A stretch of 57,106 nt of DNA from Arthrobacter sp. (GCF_031179985.1 NZ_JAPSHJ010000020.1:1-57106), one strand, 5' to 3'; numbered from the stretch's first letter, positions 33,906 through 43,563 are shown. The notes: generated by a model not told the origin, from the sequence alone. Program-made: numbers and translations.

Positions 33906-35171
33906 ATGGCCACGAACCCACTCGGGCATGCACTCATCCGGATGGGAGGCCGGGATCCCGGGGAGAAGCACAGGGCCGCTAGTCCGCTGGAGCTCTTTTT
34001 TGATCTCACTTTTGTGATTGCCTTCGGCGTTGCCGGCAGCCAATTTGCCCATGAGATTGCCGAGGCGCACTACGGTGCGGGCCTCCTCGGTTTTGGCTTC
34101 GCCATGTTCTCCGTGATCTGGGCATGGATCAACTTCAGCTGGTTTGCCAGCGCATACGACACGGACGACTGGATTTTCAGGGTTGTCACCATGGTGCAGA
34201 TGATGGGCGTCCTGATCCTGGCCATGGGGATCGAGCCGATGTTTCACTCCCTCGTGGAGGGCGGCCATGTTGACAACGCGGTGATGGTTGCCGGCTACGT
34301 GATCATGCGGCTGGCCCTCGTCTCCCAGTGGCTGCGGGCTGCCAGGCAGGATCCGCAAAGGCGGCAAACCTGCCTCAACTATGCGAAGTATCTTGTGCTG
34401 GCACAGCTCGGCTGGATCGTGGTGATGATCGTCCAGGCCGGCATCCTGACCACTTTCCTGATGATGGTGCCGCTCTTCGTGTTGGAGATGGCCACCCCTT
34501 CCCTCGCCGAACGGAAGGTCAGGACACCCTGGCACGCCCACCACATCGCGGAACGCTACGGACTCCTGGCCATCATCGCGTTGGGCGAATGCCTTATCGG
34601 GGCCATCGAGACCTTGCGTGCGATCGTCGCGAACCACGGATGGAGCCTGGACGCTGCGGTGGCGGGCTTTGCCGGGACTGCCATCGCCTTCGGGATGTGG
34701 TGGATCTACTTCATCCTGCCGACGGGCCAGTCACTGCATCTGCAGCGGCACCGTTCTTTTCTTTTCGGCTACGCGCACATGCCGATTTTTGCCGCGATTG
34801 CCGCAACTGGCGCAGGTCTCCACGTTGCCGCCTATTTCATTGACCACGAAGCCCATATCAGTGCCGCCGTTGCCGTAGCCACTATGGCCGTTCCTGTCGC
34901 ACTCTTCAAGGTCTCGCTGACGTGGCTCTACAGCGCCATGCTGGGCTTTGACCGGATAACTATTGCTGTGGCAGCGGTGGTGGTGCTTCTGCTCGGCCTC
35001 AGCGTGGGGTTGGCTGCCGCTGGGGTGCCCGTTCCCGTATGCATGCTGGTGATTTGTGCCGCCTTGGCTTTCGCAGTTGTCGTCGAGGAACATCCTCGGG
35101 CGAAAGCGGCCCATCGCCGGAAGATTGCACTGGAACGCCTGCGTTCAAGGGTGGCCGAGGCCGGTAGCTGA
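33906..35171 (+). CDS. ltrA: Low temperature requirement protein A (LtrA) family membrane protein
   Basis: 421 aa. It shows the family opening ASPLELFFDLTFVIAFGVAGSQFA, then about ten membrane helices, with HHIAERYGLLAIIALGE around residue 210. The name comes from a Listeria gene needed for growth in the cold; the biochemical function is unknown. An AGGAGG ribosome site precedes the ATG. It follows the GNAT-AAA gene by 14 nt. Confidence 0.85.
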   Translation: MATNPLGHALIRMGGRDPGEKHRAASPLELFFDLTFVIAFGVAGSQFAHEIAEAHYGAGLLGFGFAMFSVIWAWINFSWFASAYDTDDWIFRVVTMVQMMGVLILAMGIEPMFHSLVEGGHVDNAVMVAGYVIMRLALVSQWLRAARQDPQRRQTCLNYAKYLVLAQLGWIVVMIVQAGILTTFLMMVPLFVLEMATPSLAERKVRTPWHAHHIAERYGLLAIIALGECLIGAIETLRAIVANHGWSLDAAVAGFAGTAIAFGMWWIYFILPTGQSLHLQRHRSFLFGYAHMPIFAAIAATGAGLHVAAYFIDHEAHISAAVAVATMAVPVALFKVSLTWLYSAMLGFDRITIAVAAVVVLLLGLSVGLAAAGVPVPVCMLVICAALAFAVVVEEHPRAKAAHRRKIALERLRSRVAEAGS

Positions 35172-35215
35172 GCGTAGCTTGTGAGGGACCAGCCAGTTCC
35201 CTTCAGGAGCCCCAC

Positions 35216-35506
35216 ATGAGCGAGAAGAAGACCATCGGCGTCTTGGCCGACTTTGGCGCCGGCGACTTTGCCCTGGCCGGAGGAAAAGGCGCCAACCTCG
35301 GCGAACTGGTGCGCCAAGGCTTTCCGGTACCGGCAGGGTTCGTTGTCACCACCGACGCCTCTGCCACCCTTTTGGCGGAAGGCGGCCTCTGTGCCAGGCT
35401 GCACAACTATCGCCTAAGGGCGCTGCCCTGTGGCGCACGCGAATCAGGGAGGGGAGGCTTTGTGGCCTCCCCTCCCTCCTTGCTAGCGGGTCTGGATGGG
35501 TCGTGA
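35216..35506 (+). pseudogene. Truncated PEP synthase / rifampin phosphotransferase-like gene
   Basis: Residues 1-62 of this 96-codon frame match the start of the PPDK_N nucleotide-binding domain (FALAGGKGANLGELV, FPVPAGFVVTTDAS). After about base 35401 the similarity ends and the rest looks like random translation running through a hairpin. Full-length relatives have roughly 800-900 residues, so over 90 percent is missing. The ribosome site (CAGGAG) is still present. The break marks where the following glycan locus adjoins the LtrA region. Confidence 0.75.
35446..35477. terminator. Strong hairpin at the edge of the glycan locus
   Basis: A perfect 13-bp stem (35446-35458 with 35465-35477) with a 6-nt loop lies inside the remnant gene. 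Neither side has a good T-tract, but its place between rightward and leftward genes suits a two-way terminator. Confidence 0.5.
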
Positions 35507-35534
35507 ATCCTTTTTATTCACGAAAAACTCCAGG

Positions 35535-38500
35535 TCACTTCAGGGCGGTCACCCGGATGCGGTCGATGTTTGGTGCGTATTTTGACCTCAGCAGTTCCGG
35601 AGCGGACGCCGAGAGCAATTCGGTGCTGTTGAAGTTCGGCAACTCCTGGGAGGAGAACCTGATGGTGTTCGTTCCTGCTGCCAGCTCCACGGGGATTGTC
35701 AGCTCCCAGAAGTTGTCGGCGTGAAATGAGTGGGGGAACCAGCCGCGCTTGGTGGTTCCGCCGTTGACCTGGATTTCGGCATGGCGTGCCAGCGGGTCCG
35801 GGTTGTAGTGCGTGGCCGGAGACTGCTCCTGGTTGGAGTAGCGCACGGTCAGCGCGTACGTTCCGGCCACTGGTGCCTGGACGTTTTCGAAGGTGAGGGT
35901 GTTGGTGTTGTCAGGATCTCCACCAACGTTCGTCACTGCCTTGCCGCCTGAGGCCAGAAGGTAGTTGGTGATGGCGGCGGAACCGGAGAGCGTAGCCGCC
36001 TCGGCTTCATAGGCGGTGGAAGTAAGCTTCCCGGATGATGCCCCGGTACGGACCCGGTCCACGTAGAGTGTGCCCGAATCAGCTGTTACCTGGACCTTGT
36101 TGATGCCTCCTGCGAGGAACACCGGCTTGCTGAGCGGCCCGGTGATCCCTTCGGCCACTTTCTGGCCGTTGACGCTCATGTTCGCAGTACCGGTGCCAAG
36201 GATGTCCAAGGAGAGCTCCGCTTCGCCGTCAGCTGCAGAGTAGACCCAGAACGTGGCGCTTTGGCCCTGAGTGATGCGTGCCGTTCCCGAACCGGAAACG
36301 CCGGTACGGGTGTAGTCGGCTACTGCCCCCTTGAGGGTTGCGTTTTCGCCTTCATATACGGTCTGTGCCGCCGCTGGGTTTTTCAGGGTGAGGTCGATCT
36401 TGTCCACAATGGCATCGCCCTTGGTCCCCTTGGTTCCGGCAAGGTTCTTCGCAGAGAGGGAGATGGTGTGTTTCCCGGCGGTCAGTTTCACCTTGGTGTC
36501 TGCGTGGTCCCAGACCACCCACTTGTAACCCAGCGGGAGGTACATCTCCTGCTCCGCTCCGCCGTCGACGGTGAGGAACACGTTTGTGGGCCCTTGTTCC
36601 TGGACCAGCCCGAAGGTGTTCAGAGAGTTTGCGAAGACGCTGAGATCGTAGTCCCCGTTCTGCGGCACGGTGACATCGAAGTTCAGCTTGATGTCGGAAT
36701 CCGTGCGAAGGCCGCCGACGTTGTAGTTTCCTGAGGTGTAGAACTTCGAGACGGCCGACGGCGTGCCTTCCGGCCCGTTCTTGGTGTAACCGGTTCCGGT
36801 GAAGGCGGCGTTCTCGGCCTCGTACGTTCCCTTCCACAACGTGGTTGCGGGGGTACCGGTGGAGGCTTTCGCGCCAGGAGTGAGGATGATCTCATAGGAG
36901 GAATCAGCGTTGAGGGCGGGCAGGTGCGCACCGAAATCGAAGCCGATAGAGCCGTTGGTCACCGGGAGGTTCAGCTGGCCAACCACCGACGGCTGGGCCG
37001 AATCACCCAACTGCCCGCTCCAGCCGATCTCCCTGACCAGGGCGTGCACACTGCTGCCGAACACTGCCGGATCCACTCCGTTGACCTGCACATGCTGGTT
37101 GCCGCTGGTTCCACCCAGGAGGATGCGCGATTGCGCCTTGCCCTTATCCAGAGTTGCCACGCCCTGAAGTGTGTAGCTGACATTGGGCTTGGGCGGGGTG
37201 ACCTTCACGGTATCCCCGGACATCTGGGCGTAGGCGTTCAGCAGCCACCACTGGCCATTGGCGCGGTTCGCCTGGACGGCCGAGTCGCTGAGATTGCCGT
37301 CAATGTTCCAGTAGGCGATGTCGCCGTCCACCTTTGAGTCCTCGATGGCGGAGAACCACTGGATCATCTGCCCCGGCACTGACGTGTGGTAGTTGAAGGC
37401 ATATTCGTTGAGGTTGATCGGCAGATGCTTCCCGGCCAGGGCAGTGCCGGCGAACGCCCTATCTTCCCAACCGCGGTAACGGGCAACATTGGTGCGGATC
37501 AATTGCGGAGCGCTGAGTTCATGCCAGGTCATCACGTCCGGCACCGTTCCGGCCGCCACCGTGTGCTTAAGGAAACCTTCCACCTGGTTGTAAAGCGTGC
37601 TCGTATTGGGGCCGCCGATCCGGGCCGTCGGCATCTTGGCCCTGATGAGCTTGTACGTGTCATCCCACGCCTTGAAGAAGTACTGCGGGTCGTTCAGCCA
37701 GCTGATGTTGTTGTAGCTCCACGTGCTTGTGCCGAACATGTTCCCTTCGGGTTCGTTGTACGGCACGAAAACAATATTGTCCCGGTACTCGACGGGAAGC
37801 TGCAGTACCTGATCGACCTGGGCAGCAACTTTGGCCTTGTAGTCGTTCAGGCGTTCTTCCGGTGTGTTCCCGGGCCATTGGTAGGGGAAGCCGCGGTAGA
37901 TGTCGGTCATGTAGATGTACACATCGCCGTTGGAGGCATCCGCAAGGGGTTTGACCACTTCCAGGGCGTCGGCTCCGGGGTGCTGGGGTCCGTCCTGGGC
38001 CTTGGTGGAGACAGTGCGCAGTTTGATGGCTTCCAGGAGATTGGCTGAAGGCAGCCCCTCGCCGTACACCCCGTACAGGGTGCCTGAAGCTCCGCCGTGG
38101 AAGGGCCCGGTGCTGGTTCCCAGGTCCACCGTGAAGTCCGCCCTTTGAACGGAGTCACCGGCCAGGGTCCGCACCTGCTCCGGGCTCAGCGCCTGGGAAT
38201 AGACCCTGAAGTCGTCGATCGCACCGTCGAAGAAAGGGTGCCCTCCCCAAAACGCCTTACCCAGGGCCCCGGACGTGGTGTTCGTCGCCGAGTACATCTT
38301 CGCCACCAGGTCCACCGTTGCCGGCTTCGTCCCCAGACTTATGCCGTTGAGGTAGTACGTGATGGTTTGCTGGTCGATAGTGGTGGTCACATTGACCCAG
38401 GTGCCTATCGGGATCTTGCTGCTTCCTGAAACACCCACTTCGGATGTCCCGTTGACAGGCTTGATGGAGGAGCGCGTTTTGGAATCGCCCGCGAACGACG

Positions 38501-38987
38501 GCGTCAGGAACGTCGCGTTGTTCAGGTCCTTGCCGAGTCCGTACAGCCACTGAAAATCAGCGCCGCCATCCCACTTCATCCACGATGACACCGTCATCGC
38601 CGTAGCGCTCTGAAAGAGCCCGTTCGGCACTGTGACGTAGGGCGCCGTCGTCGAACCTGCCGCACCGCCGGGGAGGCTGATGGCCCTCGTGCCCGGTGTG
38701 CGCCCATCCACGAACGTGGCGTTGGCTACGTTCGCTATCGCACCGTCGAGGTGCTTGGCGGACAGGTCCGTAACCGTAGAGCCGGCCACCTGGTTGGCTT
38801 CGAAATCGTAGTGCAGGATCAGGCTCTCATCGGGAAGAGGCACATCAGCCGCGGCCACCATCATCGGGGCCGGGGCAGCTTGGGCTACCGAAGGGCCAGT
38901 AAACGTGAGCCCGGCGCCTACACATAATGCGCCGGCGAGGGTCGCGGAGAGGACACGGCTGGGGAGTGGACGTTGTTGTCGTTTCAC
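35535..38987 (-). CDS. Secreted multidomain glycoside hydrolase with LamG and carbohydrate-binding modules
   Basis: 1150 aa, GTG start. A signal peptide (about 1-38, VAQAAPA) is followed by a LamG/concanavalin-like domain (55-275) with LHYDFEANQVAG and FDGAIDDFRVYSQALSPEQV. A clan GH-A-like catalytic domain follows (about 300-640). Candidate acid/base Glu412 lies in VPYNEPEGN and candidate nucleophile Glu528 in INLNEYAF. Three beta-sandwich CBM6/35-type modules begin near residues 740 (YEAENAAFTG), 885 (YEGENATLKG) and 1005 (YEAEAATLSG). There is no cell-wall anchor. The exact GH family and substrate are not clear to me; GH39-like is one possibility. A LacI-type operator and promoter lie directly upstream, opposite the lacI gene. 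Confidence 0.8.
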   Translation of the reverse strand: MKRQQRPLPSRVLSATLAGALCVGAGLTFTGPSVAQAAPAPMMVAAADVPLPDESLILHYDFEANQVAGSTVTDLSAKHLDGAIANVANATFVDGRTPGTRAISLPGGAAGSTTAPYVTVPNGLFQSATAMTVSSWMKWDGGADFQWLYGLGKDLNNATFLTPSFAGDSKTRSSIKPVNGTSEVGVSGSSKIPIGTWVNVTTTIDQQTITYYLNGISLGTKPATVDLVAKMYSATNTTSGALGKAFWGGHPFFDGAIDDFRVYSQALSPEQVRTLAGDSVQRADFTVDLGTSTGPFHGGASGTLYGVYGEGLPSANLLEAIKLRTVSTKAQDGPQHPGADALEVVKPLADASNGDVYIYMTDIYRGFPYQWPGNTPEERLNDYKAKVAAQVDQVLQLPVEYRDNIVFVPYNEPEGNMFGTSTWSYNNISWLNDPQYFFKAWDDTYKLIRAKMPTARIGGPNTSTLYNQVEGFLKHTVAAGTVPDVMTWHELSAPQLIRTNVARYRGWEDRAFAGTALAGKHLPINLNEYAFNYHTSVPGQMIQWFSAIEDSKVDGDIAYWNIDGNLSDSAVQANRANGQWWLLNAYAQMSGDTVKVTPPKPNVSYTLQGVATLDKGKAQSRILLGGTSGNQHVQVNGVDPAVFGSSVHALVREIGWSGQLGDSAQPSVVGQLNLPVTNGSIGFDFGAHLPALNADSSYEIILTPGAKASTGTPATTLWKGTYEAENAAFTGTGYTKNGPEGTPSAVSKFYTSGNYNVGGLRTDSDIKLNFDVTVPQNGDYDLSVFANSLNTFGLVQEQGPTNVFLTVDGGAEQEMYLPLGYKWVVWDHADTKVKLTAGKHTISLSAKNLAGTKGTKGDAIVDKIDLTLKNPAAAQTVYEGENATLKGAVADYTRTGVSGSGTARITQGQSATFWVYSAADGEAELSLDILGTGTANMSVNGQKVAEGITGPLSKPVFLAGGINKVQVTADSGTLYVDRVRTGASSGKLTSTAYEAEAATLSGSAAITNYLLASGGKAVTNVGGDPDNTNTLTFENVQAPVAGTYALTVRYSNQEQSPATHYNPDPLARHAEIQVNGGTTKRGWFPHSFHADNFWELTIPVELAAGTNTIRFSSQELPNFNSTELLSASAPELLRSKYAPNIDRIRVTALK

Positions 38988-39095
38988 CGAGTATCGCTTT
39001 CTTGGTTGGGGGCAGTCGTTGGGTGCTGAGCGCTGGAAAGGACGTCATCATCAATCCCGTTGAAATAGCCAGGGGTGAGTTGCCGCCAAACGCTG

Positions 39096-39140
39096 TCGAA
39101 CCGGTTCGAGCAGTGTACATATGAGTGATGGAGGTAACAA
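39096..39140 (-). promoter_or_regulatory. Promoter with LacI operator for the secreted glycosidase
   Basis: Read leftward: TTGTTA (39135-39140), a 17-bp spacer, TACACT (39112-39117). The perfect 14-bp palindrome TCGAACCGGTTCGA (39096-39109) follows at the transcription start, where a LacI-family protein would block initiation. Confidence 0.72.
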
Positions 39141-39229
39141 GGGCTGAACCGAATTCGACCTTATTCTGGCCTTCTCCGACCTTGTGAGACGTTCCGGGAC
39201 TCGATTTCACGCGTTTCGACTACACGTCA

Positions 39230-39274
39230 TTGCCAGAATCAAAAATCGAGTCTATATTTAGCGAACCGATTCGA
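39230..39274 (+). promoter_or_regulatory. Promoter with LacI operator for the regulator gene
   Basis: TTGCCA (39230-39235), a 17-bp spacer, TATATT (39253-39258), then the imperfect palindrome CGAACCGATTCGA (39262-39274) at the expected start point. It shares the GAACCGxTTCGA core with the operator at 39096-39109, which points to autorepression. Confidence 0.72.
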
Positions 39275-39287
39275 CGCAGGAGGACCC

Positions 39288-40292
39288 TTGGCAACCATTG
39301 GTGACGTGGCACGTGAGGCTGGTGTCTCGCGAAGCACTGTCTCGTACGCCCTTTCGGGGAAACGCTCCATCTCCCCGGAGACCCAAGAACGCATCCGGGC
39401 GGCAGTGGAGAACCTGGGTTTCACCCCTAACGCCGGAGCGCGCGCACTGGCGAGCCAGAAAACCATGGTTTTGGGGCTTCTGCTTCACTTCAATGCCGAC
39501 GAGTTCGCGCCGGCAATGATGCAATACGTCATGTCCGTGTCCAGCGCGGCAAGGGAGCGTGGCTACGACATCCTCATGATCACTGAGGACGACGGCGCCG
39601 CGGCCCTGCGAAGGGTGACGGAGTCGAACATGGTCGACGGAGTGGTCCTCCTGGACATCCACCATTCCGATCCGAGAATCGAGGTGATGCGGTCTGCGCG
39701 CCAACCCGGCGCACTGATCGGACTCCCGGCCGAGCCGTATGGCCTGGACGTCTTCGACCTCGACTTCGGGGAAGCCGCCAGGGTTATCGTAGACAAGCTC
39801 TACGGCCTGGGGCATCGCGACATCATGCTGCTCTGCCCGCCGAAGCATGTCTTTGACCGCGGCGCAGCATACACATGGCGTTTCCGGGATGCGGCACAGG
39901 AGCGGGCAGCCCGGTACGGCATCCACCTGCACACCTACTACGGCGAATCACGGCAGCCTGCCATTCAGACCAGCCTGGAGGCAATGCTGAGTTCACGGCC
40001 CGACGCGACCGCGTTGATTGTCCACAACGATGCGACCATCGCAGCGCTGCCCGCGTTCCTCAGCAACCGTGGAATGTCTGTTCCAACCGATCTGTCCGTA
40101 GTCAGTCTTTACTCCAAGGAGTTCGGACGGGACTTCTCACTGCCGTACACCGCCGTCGAGACTTCTCCTGGCGAACTTGGCCGGATGGCAGTCGAGCGGC
40201 TCATACAACGGATAAATAATCCAGACCAGGCGGGCGAACCCCTCGTCCGCTTTGTCGCCCCCGAACTTGTGGACCGGGGCACGGTCCGCTAA
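39288..40292 (+). CDS. LacI-family transcriptional repressor
   Basis: 334 aa, TTG start with GCAGGAGG five bases upstream. The DNA-binding domain (MATIGDVAREAGVSRSTVSYALSGKRSISPE) and hinge (NAGARALASQKT) are typical, with a periplasmic-binding-like effector domain after residue 60. It probably controls both the glycosidase and, through its own promoter, the downstream importer genes. The effector sugar is unknown. Its gene is divergent from the glycosidase gene and the two share a 300-bp regulatory region with two operators. Confidence 0.9.
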   Translation: MATIGDVAREAGVSRSTVSYALSGKRSISPETQERIRAAVENLGFTPNAGARALASQKTMVLGLLLHFNADEFAPAMMQYVMSVSSAARERGYDILMITEDDGAAALRRVTESNMVDGVVLLDIHHSDPRIEVMRSARQPGALIGLPAEPYGLDVFDLDFGEAARVIVDKLYGLGHRDIMLLCPPKHVFDRGAAYTWRFRDAAQERAARYGIHLHTYYGESRQPAIQTSLEAMLSSRPDATALIVHNDATIAALPAFLSNRGMSVPTDLSVVSLYSKEFGRDFSLPYTAVETSPGELGRMAVERLIQRINNPDQAGEPLVRFVAPELVDRGTVR

Positions 40293-40307
40293 GTAGTACG
40301 CCCCCAC

Positions 40308-40333
40308 CTCGCGGACCTCGCAGGGACCGCGAG
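40308..40333 (+). terminator. Weak stem-loop between lacI and the sugar-binding protein gene
   Basis: A 7-bp stem CTCGCGG/CCGCGAG (40308-40314 with 40327-40333) has a 12-nt loop and no T-tract. It may only moderate read-through; the rest of the 138-bp gap shows nothing else I can support. Confidence 0.35.
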
Positions 40334-40430
40334 CTACTCTCCCACGCCCAAAAAAGAAGCCTCCCCAGCTACAGCATCCCCAAAATCCCGTTCACACCCT
40401 ACACCTGCACGTTTTTCAGAGAGGATTACC

Positions 40431-41681
40431 GTGTTTTACAAGAAATCAATCCAGGCCAGATCCGCCGCTGTCCTTGCCCTGGCCGTTCTGGCCGGTGGCG
40501 GGCTGGCCGGCTGCGCCTCAGGTCCGTCTCAGGCAACGTCTACGGGCAGCAGCGAATTCACCTTCTGGGACCCCTACCCCCAGTACGATGCCTCGTCAGC
40601 CTGGGCGGGATCGATCGATAAATGTGGCTCGGAGGCCGGGGCCACGATCAAGCGGACTGCCTACGACACCAGCGATCTGACCAGCAAGGCCCTGCTGGCC
40701 GGCCAGCAAGGCTCTTCCCCCGATGTTCTGCTGGTGGACAATCCAGTTGTCTCCACACTCGCTGAAGCAGGCGTGCTGACCTCCGCCAAGGACAGTGGCC
40801 TGGACGCTTCCCAGACACAGGCCAACCTCCTGGCCGCAGGTGAAATCGATGGAGATGCGTTTGGCGTTCCCATCGGAGCAAACACGCTTGCCCTCTACTA
40901 CAATCCAACGGTTCTCGAAGCAGCAGGCGTTGACGCGACCTCCGTGACTGACTGGGCGTCCCTGAACGCAGCGCTGGAAAAGGTGAAGGCAGCCGGCAAG
41001 AAGGGTATTACGTTCTCCGCCGTCGGAACGGAAGAGGGAAGCTTCCAGTTCCTGCCGTGGTTCTGGGGCTCGGGAGCACAGCTCGACGACCTTTCCTCCA
41101 GCGACGCTGTATCCGCCCTGGCTCTGTGGACGGACTGGATCAAACAGGGGCACGCTCCCAACTCGGTCATCAACAACACTCAGACAACAAGCTGGCAGGA
41201 ATTCATGGCAGGCGACTTTGCCTTCGCCGAGAACGGAACCTGGCAGAAAGCAGACGCCGCGAAGGCCGGCTACAAGGTCATGCCGATCCCAGCGAAGTCC
41301 GGCGGCGCCGCAGCCGCCCCGACCGGCGGAGAATTCCTGACCATCCCTGTCCAGAAGGAGACAGCGCGCTACGAAACGTCCAAGAAGATCATCGCGTGCC
41401 TCACAAATGCCTCCAACGTGGTTGCCACCGACAACACACTGAACTACATCGCGCCCACCGAGGATGCCCAGAAGGCCCAACTGGCAGCCGATGCAACGCT
41501 GAAGCCATGGATTGACGCCGTCACTGCCGCCAAGGGACGCACCAGCGACAACCTGGGCACCAAGTACCCCAAAATCTCGGAACAGCTCTGGACGGCTGTC
41601 CAGGCTTCGATAACGGGATCCGTCAGCCCTCAGGATGCAGCCAAGACCGCACAGACGGCCGCGGCCGCCGCAACAAAATAG
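40431..41681 (+). CDS. Sugar ABC transporter substrate-binding lipoprotein (CUT1)
   Basis: 416 aa, GTG start after AGAGAGGA. A signal peptide with lipobox (LAGC at about 24-27) precedes an SBP_bac_1 fold with DVLLVDNPVVSTLAEAGVLT, FGVPIGANTLALYYNP and FAENGTWQKA. It binds an oligosaccharide for the two permeases downstream. A 10-bp intercistronic stem-loop follows the gene, a common way to raise the level of the binding protein over the membrane parts. Confidence 0.88.
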   Translation: MFYKKSIQARSAAVLALAVLAGGGLAGCASGPSQATSTGSSEFTFWDPYPQYDASSAWAGSIDKCGSEAGATIKRTAYDTSDLTSKALLAGQQGSSPDVLLVDNPVVSTLAEAGVLTSAKDSGLDASQTQANLLAAGEIDGDAFGVPIGANTLALYYNPTVLEAAGVDATSVTDWASLNAALEKVKAAGKKGITFSAVGTEEGSFQFLPWFWGSGAQLDDLSSSDAVSALALWTDWIKQGHAPNSVINNTQTTSWQEFMAGDFAFAENGTWQKADAAKAGYKVMPIPAKSGGAAAAPTGGEFLTIPVQKETARYETSKKIIACLTNASNVVATDNTLNYIAPTEDAQKAQLAADATLKPWIDAVTAAKGRTSDNLGTKYPKISEQLWTAVQASITGSVSPQDAAKTAQTAAAAATK

Positions 41682-41702
41682 TGGTGATGACGTAGCGGTC
41701 CA

Positions 41703-41730
41703 GGCGCAGGGAACCAAGTCTCTCTGCGCC
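41703..41730 (+). other. Intercistronic stem-loop after the binding-protein gene
   Basis: 41703-41712 pairs with 41721-41730 (ten pairs, one G-T) around an 8-nt loop. No T-tract follows, so it probably protects or attenuates the transcript rather than ending it. Confidence 0.5.
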
Positions 41731-41776
41731 CGCGGCGCCCGCGTCAAATGACCGCACCTCAACAGAAGGAATCACC

Positions 41777-42748
41777 ATGTCACCCGTGAACATCGGGACC
41801 GCGCCGCGGGAAGTACGCCCGGCCGTCGTGACAGCCGACGCCGTGGATACCCGGGTGCGGCGGGCGGCGGCGTCGACCCGCTGGTCCGCGGCAGCCTTCC
41901 TGGCACCCCTGCTGGTCTACCTGGTTGCCTTTTATGCTTACCCGCTCTACCGGAACATCGAACTCAGCCTCAAGGCCTATACCGTCCGCAGCTTCGTCCA
42001 AGGTGACGCACCCTTCGCAGGGCTGGACAACTACATCGAGGTCTTCACCTCACCCACGTTTGGGCCAGCCATTTCCCACACGGCCACTTTTACCGTCGTC
42101 TCGATTGTCTTCCAGTTCGGGATTGGCCTGGCGCTGGCCGTGTTCTTCCACTCAGGGTTCCGGCTCTCCGGCACACTGCGGGCTCTGTTTCTGGTGCCCT
42201 GGCTGCTGCCGCTGATTGTCTCCGCCTCCACCTGGTCCTGGATGCTCAACAGCGATTCGGGCATAGTCAACGCGGCCCTCACAGCTATGGGGATGCCTCA
42301 GATCAACTGGCTCACCTCACCAGACTGGTCCCTCGTAGCCGTTCTCATCGCCAACATCTGGATCGGTGTGCCGTTCAACCTTGTGATCCTATACAGCGGC
42401 CTGCAGGGAATCTCCACCGATGTATATGAAGCCGCCGCCATCGACGGAGCCAACGCCTGGCAGAAGTTCTGGCGCATTACCCTTCCGCTGCTGCGGCCCG
42501 TTTCAGCCATCACCATCCTGCTGGGCCTTGTCTATACCCTCAAGGTCTTCGACATCATCTGGATCATGACGAAGGGCGGTCCGGCAGGTTCGTCCACCAC
42601 CCTGGCGACCTGGACATATCAGCTGGGCTTTGGCTCGGTCCTCCCCGACTTCGGTCCCGCAGCAGCCATTGGAAACCTCCTGATCGTGCTCGCGGTGGTC
42701 TTCGGCTTCATCTATATCCGTGTGCAGAGCAGACAGGAAAATCAGTGA
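41777..42748 (+). CDS. Sugar ABC transporter permease (MalF/LacF type)
   Basis: 323 aa with six main membrane helices after a polar N-terminal stretch of about 35 residues. The EAA loop that contacts the ATPase reads EAAAIDGANAWQKFWRITLP. It pairs with the next permease, whose GTG overlaps this stop by 4 nt. No ATPase gene is linked, so it presumably shares a housekeeping MsmK/MalK-like ATPase encoded elsewhere. Confidence 0.9.
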   Translation: MSPVNIGTAPREVRPAVVTADAVDTRVRRAAASTRWSAAAFLAPLLVYLVAFYAYPLYRNIELSLKAYTVRSFVQGDAPFAGLDNYIEVFTSPTFGPAISHTATFTVVSIVFQFGIGLALAVFFHSGFRLSGTLRALFLVPWLLPLIVSASTWSWMLNSDSGIVNAALTAMGMPQINWLTSPDWSLVAVLIANIWIGVPFNLVILYSGLQGISTDVYEAAAIDGANAWQKFWRITLPLLRPVSAITILLGLVYTLKVFDIIWIMTKGGPAGSSTTLATWTYQLGFGSVLPDFGPAAAIGNLLIVLAVVFGFIYIRVQSRQENQ

Positions 42749-43563
42749 GTACCCGCCGTTCTTCTTTCAAGACCATTCTCGGAATCGTCCTCACAGCAAT
42801 CATGCTGTTCCCGGTGTACTGGATGATCAACGTCTCCTTGACGCCCAGCACGGACATGAGGAAATCCCCACCGAGCCTGTTTCCCGTAGACGTGACTTTC
42901 GAAGGCTATTCGGCTGTCATCCAGCAGCAGATGCCTTTCCTGGGGACCAGCCTCATCCTGGGGCTGGGCACAGTGATCCTGACTGTTGCTGTGGCGGCCC
43001 CGGCTGCTTTTGCACTGGCAAAGCTACGCCCCCGCGGAGCAGGGCTCTTGAACTTCCTCATGCTGATCGCCCAGATGATCCCGGCCATCATCATTGCCAT
43101 GGGCTTTTACGCCATCTATCTGGGCATGGGAGTTCTGAACACTCTTCCGGGGCTGATCGTGGCCGACTCGACCATCGCGGTTCCGTTTGCTGTGCTGATC
43201 TTTTCAGCCTTCATGTCCGGAATCCCCGAGGAACTGCTGAACGCTGCGAAGATCGACGGCGCATCAAACTGGCGCACTTTCCGCTCCATCGTTATGCCGG
43301 TCAGCAGAAATTCAGTGGTCACCGTTTCGTTGTTCGCCTTCCTCTGGGCCTGGTCCGACTTCATCTTTGCATCGACCCTTAATAACGGCGGTGCCCTGCG
43401 GCCCATCACCCTTGGCATCTACGCCTACATCGGGAACAACAACCAGCAATGGAATGCCATCATGGCAACGGCCGTGGTCGCCTCCATCCCGGCAGCCGTC
43501 CTGCTCGTGGTGGCTCAGAAGTACGTCTCAGCAGGGGTTACGGCCGGCGCCGTCAAAGACTGA
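42745..43563 (+). CDS. Sugar ABC transporter permease (MalG/LacG type)
   Basis: 272 aa, GTG start. Six membrane helices; the EAA loop is NAAKIDGASNWRTFRSIVMP. The N-terminus (ILGIVLTAIMLFPVYWMINVS) is typical of the MalG group. It completes the heterodimeric channel with the preceding gene. The GH63-like glucosidase gene starts 82 nt later in the same direction. Confidence 0.9.
   Translation: MSTRRSSFKTILGIVLTAIMLFPVYWMINVSLTPSTDMRKSPPSLFPVDVTFEGYSAVIQQQMPFLGTSLILGLGTVILTVAVAAPAAFALAKLRPRGAGLLNFLMLIAQMIPAIIIAMGFYAIYLGMGVLNTLPGLIVADSTIAVPFAVLIFSAFMSGIPEELLNAAKIDGASNWRTFRSIVMPVSRNSVVTVSLFAFLWAWSDFIFASTLNNGGALRPITLGIYAYIGNNNQQWNAIMATAVVASIPAAVLLVVAQKYVSAGVTAGAVKD

Noticed and set aside
32918..33982. 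Frame-shifted rightward open frame (354 codons) over the GNAT-AAA gene
   Set aside because: The main frame keeps Walker A and B; this frame is Arg/Ser-rich noise.
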